A program made the translations under genes and the position numbers. 17,470 bases of DNA from Euzebyaceae bacterium (GTDB lineage: Bacteria; Actinomycetota; Nitriliruptoria; Euzebyales; Egibacteraceae). The stretch covers positions 1-17,470 of the forward strand of contig JACCVM010000189.1 of NCBI GenBank assembly GCA_013698135.1, in the 5' to 3' direction. The number at the start of each line of letters is the position of its first letter. The first letter of the stretch is position 1. Below are positions 15,393-17,470 of the stretch, one piece after another. Below the pieces are notes generated by a model that was not told the origin of the DNA, did not search any database, and worked only from the letters and a program-made list of their open reading frames with translations.

Positions 15393-16078
15393 GTCCGCTG
15401 CCGCAGGCCTCGCATCGCGTCGCCGCCGACGTCGTCGCCTTGGCGCCCAACGCCGCTGGCGGCAACCTGACTCCCGTGGTCCTGACGGTGCGTCGCCCCC
15501 GCCCGCCGTTCGAGGGGGATTGGGCGCTGCCGGGCACGATGGTGCGGTCGGGCGAGGACCTGGAAGCCGCCGCGCGGCGCGTCCTGGCCGCAGCCGGCCT
15601 GCTGCAGCCCCGACACCTCGAGCAGCTGGCAACCTTCGGGGCGCCTGACCGCGACCCGCGCGGCCGCGTGGTGTCGGTCAGCTACCTGGCGCTGGTACCC
15701 CAACCGACGCCGGTGCTCGGCGCCGCGCGATGGTGCTCGGCGTGCGCGCCCCCCACCCTGGCCTTCGACCATGAACAGATCCTCGCCGGCGCCCTGCAAC
15801 GGCTGCGCGGAAAGCTGTCCTACTCCAACATCGCCTACGGGCTGCTACCGGAGGCCTTCACCCTGTCCGACCTGCAGCGGATCTACGAAGCGGTGCTCGG
15901 CGGGCAGCTGGACAGGCGCAACTTCCGCAAGAAGGTGTTGGCCCTGGACATGGTGACCGAAGCGCCAGGTCAGCGCCGAGGCCCGCACCGCCCGGCTCAG
16001 CTGTACCGGTTCTCCTCCCGTGTGCTCACGGTGCTCGACGACGTCGCGCCGCCGATCGGCGCAGGAGCTCGCCCATGA
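15389..16078 (+). CDS. nrtR: NrtR-type Nudix-related transcriptional regulator
   Basis: This 229-residue protein has an N-terminal Nudix fold (about 8-125) and a C-terminal winged HTH (about 140-210) with GKLSYSNIAYGLLPEAF and RRNFRKKVL, as in NrtR regulators of NAD metabolism, which sense ADP-ribose. The Nudix box at 49-71 is degenerate: relative to Gx5Ex7REUxEExGU, the glutamate positions hold G55, R64, A67 and A68, so hydrolysis is unlikely and a ligand-sensing role is favoured. The start ATG 15389 overlaps the uvrD2 stop as ATGA, and its own stop overlaps the pncB start. The direct link to pncB supports a NAD-salvage role. I could not identify an operator. Confidence 0.88.
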   Translation: MSPLPQASHRVAADVVALAPNAAGGNLTPVVLTVRRPRPPFEGDWALPGTMVRSGEDLEAAARRVLAAAGLLQPRHLEQLATFGAPDRDPRGRVVSVSYLALVPQPTPVLGAARWCSACAPPTLAFDHEQILAGALQRLRGKLSYSNIAYGLLPEAFTLSDLQRIYEAVLGGQLDRRNFRKKVLALDMVTEAPGQRRGPHRPAQLYRFSSRVLTVLDDVAPPIGAGARP

Positions 16079-17403
16079 CGACCGCTGCGCTGTTCACCGA
16101 CCTGTACGAGCTGACGATGGTGGCTGGCTACCAGGCCGCTGGACGCGCCGACGAGCAGGCGACGTTCGACCTGTACTTCCGTCATCCACCCGCCGGCGTC
16201 GACCTCGTCGTCGCCTGTGGCCTTGACCCTGTCCTGGACTACCTGGAAACGCTGCACTTCGACACCGAGGATCTGGCCTACCTGTCGTCGCTGTCGCTGT
16301 TCGACGAGGCCTTCCTGTCCTTTCTGCGCCGACTGACCTTCCGCGGCGACGTGTGGGCCGTCCCGGAGGGCTTGCCGGTGTTCTCCGACGAGCCGCTGCT
16401 GCGCGTCAGTGCGACGCTCGCCGAGGCGCAGCTTGTCGAGACCTACCTGCTCAACCGCATCTGCTACAGCTCGCTGGTCGCCAGCAACGCGGCGCAGCTG
16501 ACCCGCGCCGCGCGCGGCAAACCCGTGCTGGAGTTCGGCGCGCGGCGTGCCCACGGACCCGACGGGGCGCTGACCGGAGCGCGGGCCGCGATGATCGGCG
16601 GGTGTGGGGCCACCTCCAACGTGGCCGCCGGGCAGCGCTTTGACGTGCCGGTGTCTGGCACCCAGGCCCACGCCTTCGTGATGGCCTTCGCCACCGAGCT
16701 GGAGGCCTTTCGCGCCTACGCCGCCACCTTTCCCGACACCTGCATCCTGCTGGTCGACACCTATGACACGCTCGGCAGCGGCGTCCCCAACGCGATCACC
16801 GTGGCCCACGAGCTGGCGTCGGCGGGACACCAGCTGAAGGGCGTGCGGCTGGACTCCGGCGACCTGGCTTCGTTGTCGCACGAGACGCGCCGCCTGCTGG
16901 ACGCCGCGGGCCTGCCCGACGTGCAGATCATTGCCTCCGGGGACCTTGACGCCGAGCGGGTGCGCGAACTGGAGCAGCTCAACGTCCCGATCGACGGCTA
17001 CGGGGTCGGCACCTCGCTGCTGACCGCGCGGCGCGACCCGGCGCTGTCGGGTGTGTACAAGCTCGCCGAGATCGGCGGCAGCCCGGTGATGAAGCTCAGC
17101 GGCAGCCCGGCGAAGGCCACCAGCCCAGGACGCAAGCAGGTGTGGCGCAGCGACACCGGTGACGTCATCGGCCTACACGACGAGGAACTGGAAGGTGAGC
17201 CGCTGCTGGTGGAGGCGATGCGTGGCGGGAAGCGCCGGCTCCCGCACGCCGACCTCGGGCAGCTGGCGCAGCGCAGCCGGCAGGCCGTGGCGGTGGTCCA
17301 CCCAAAGGTCGTGACTGGCGAATGGTCGGTGCGTTCCAGTCCCCGGCTCGACCGCCTGCGAGCGGCCACGCTGCGTCATGTCCGCCAGGGGCTGGGCTCC
17401 TGA
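16075..17403 (+). CDS. pncB: Nicotinate phosphoribosyltransferase
   Basis: This 442-residue cytoplasmic enzyme of NAD salvage joins nicotinate and PRPP, with ATP use, to give nicotinate mononucleotide. Key segments are TDLYELTMVAGYQ (8-20), LEFGARRAHGPDGA (152-165), SGTQAHAFVMAF (194-205) with the likely phosphorylated His199, LLVDTYDTLGSG (225-236), GVRLDSGDL (256-264) and IDGYGVGTSL (306-315). The length is normal for the actinobacterial type. AGGAG (16063-16067) sits 7 nt before ATG 16075, inside the end of nrtR. It is the last gene of the uvrD2-nrtR-pncB unit, and a strong terminator follows within 15 nt. Confidence 0.96.
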   Translation: MTTAALFTDLYELTMVAGYQAAGRADEQATFDLYFRHPPAGVDLVVACGLDPVLDYLETLHFDTEDLAYLSSLSLFDEAFLSFLRRLTFRGDVWAVPEGLPVFSDEPLLRVSATLAEAQLVETYLLNRICYSSLVASNAAQLTRAARGKPVLEFGARRAHGPDGALTGARAAMIGGCGATSNVAAGQRFDVPVSGTQAHAFVMAFATELEAFRAYAATFPDTCILLVDTYDTLGSGVPNAITVAHELASAGHQLKGVRLDSGDLASLSHETRRLLDAAGLPDVQIIASGDLDAERVRELEQLNVPIDGYGVGTSLLTARRDPALSGVYKLAEIGGSPVMKLSGSPAKATSPGRKQVWRSDTGDVIGLHDEELEGEPLLVEAMRGGKRRLPHADLGQLAQRSRQAVAVVHPKVVTGEWSVRSSPRLDRLRAATLRHVRQGLGS

Positions 17404-17415
17404 TCGGGGCCCCAG

Positions 17416-17457
17416 ACATGCAGAAAGACCGCGCCGGGGCGCGGCCTTTCCGCATGT
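17416..17457 (+). terminator. Strong hairpin terminator after pncB
   Basis: AAAGACCGCGCC (17424-17435), GG loop and GGCGCGGCCTTT (17438-17449) pair over 12 positions with one mismatch. An outer ACATGC/GCATGT pairing (17416-17421 with 17452-17457) extends the stem. The A and T runs at the stem ends could let it work in both directions. Confidence 0.75.
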
Positions 17458-17470
17458 GTCCTGCCTACTC

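Overview
The window is a GC-rich (about 70%), gene-dense chromosomal segment that looks actinobacterial. The reasons are a perfect mycobacterial-type LexA box (TCGAAC-N4-GTTCGA), an Rv2578c-family radical SAM gene, a UvrD2-type helicase with a C-terminal HRDC domain, a MutT1-like phosphatase beside ppk, and several apparently leaderless genes with a TANNNT-type -10 just before the start codon. A deep-branching actinobacterium such as Nitriliruptoria is a guess; the sequence does not fix the class. No rRNA, tRNA, CRISPR array or insertion sequence was seen.

Left part (1-3077, minus strand): a GCS2-family glutamate-cysteine ligase-like gene runs off the left edge, followed by a 225-nt spacer. 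Next comes a radical SAM gene of the Rv2578c family interrupted by a 293-residue intein, placed immediately before the third cysteine of its [4Fe-4S] motif. Its probable leaderless promoter has a perfect LexA/SOS box in the -35/-10 spacer.

Middle (3078-10128, plus strand): a polyphosphate operon of ppk (PPK1), a stand-alone histidine phosphatase resembling the C-terminal half of MutT1, ppx/gppA, and a YyaL-type thioredoxin-domain protein. A hypE remnant lacking its N-terminal domain begins directly after the yyaL stop codon, in the same frame. PPK1 makes polyphosphate and Ppx degrades it; the other genes are probably co-transcribed.

10157-13252 (minus strand): a molybdate uptake operon in the order MerR-type HTH/TOBE regulator, modA, modB, modC. 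Its genes are coupled by short spacing or ATGA overlaps and read from a strong promoter (TTGACG-16-TACGAT) that probably makes a leaderless mRNA.

13368-17403 (plus strand): uvrD2-like helicase, an NrtR-type regulator with a degenerate Nudix box, and pncB (nicotinate phosphoribosyltransferase), joined by ATGA overlaps and closed by a strong hairpin terminator at 17416-17457. This links a DNA repair helicase with NAD salvage and its probable regulator. The most notable items are the SOS-controlled, intein-split radical SAM gene and the hypE remnant.
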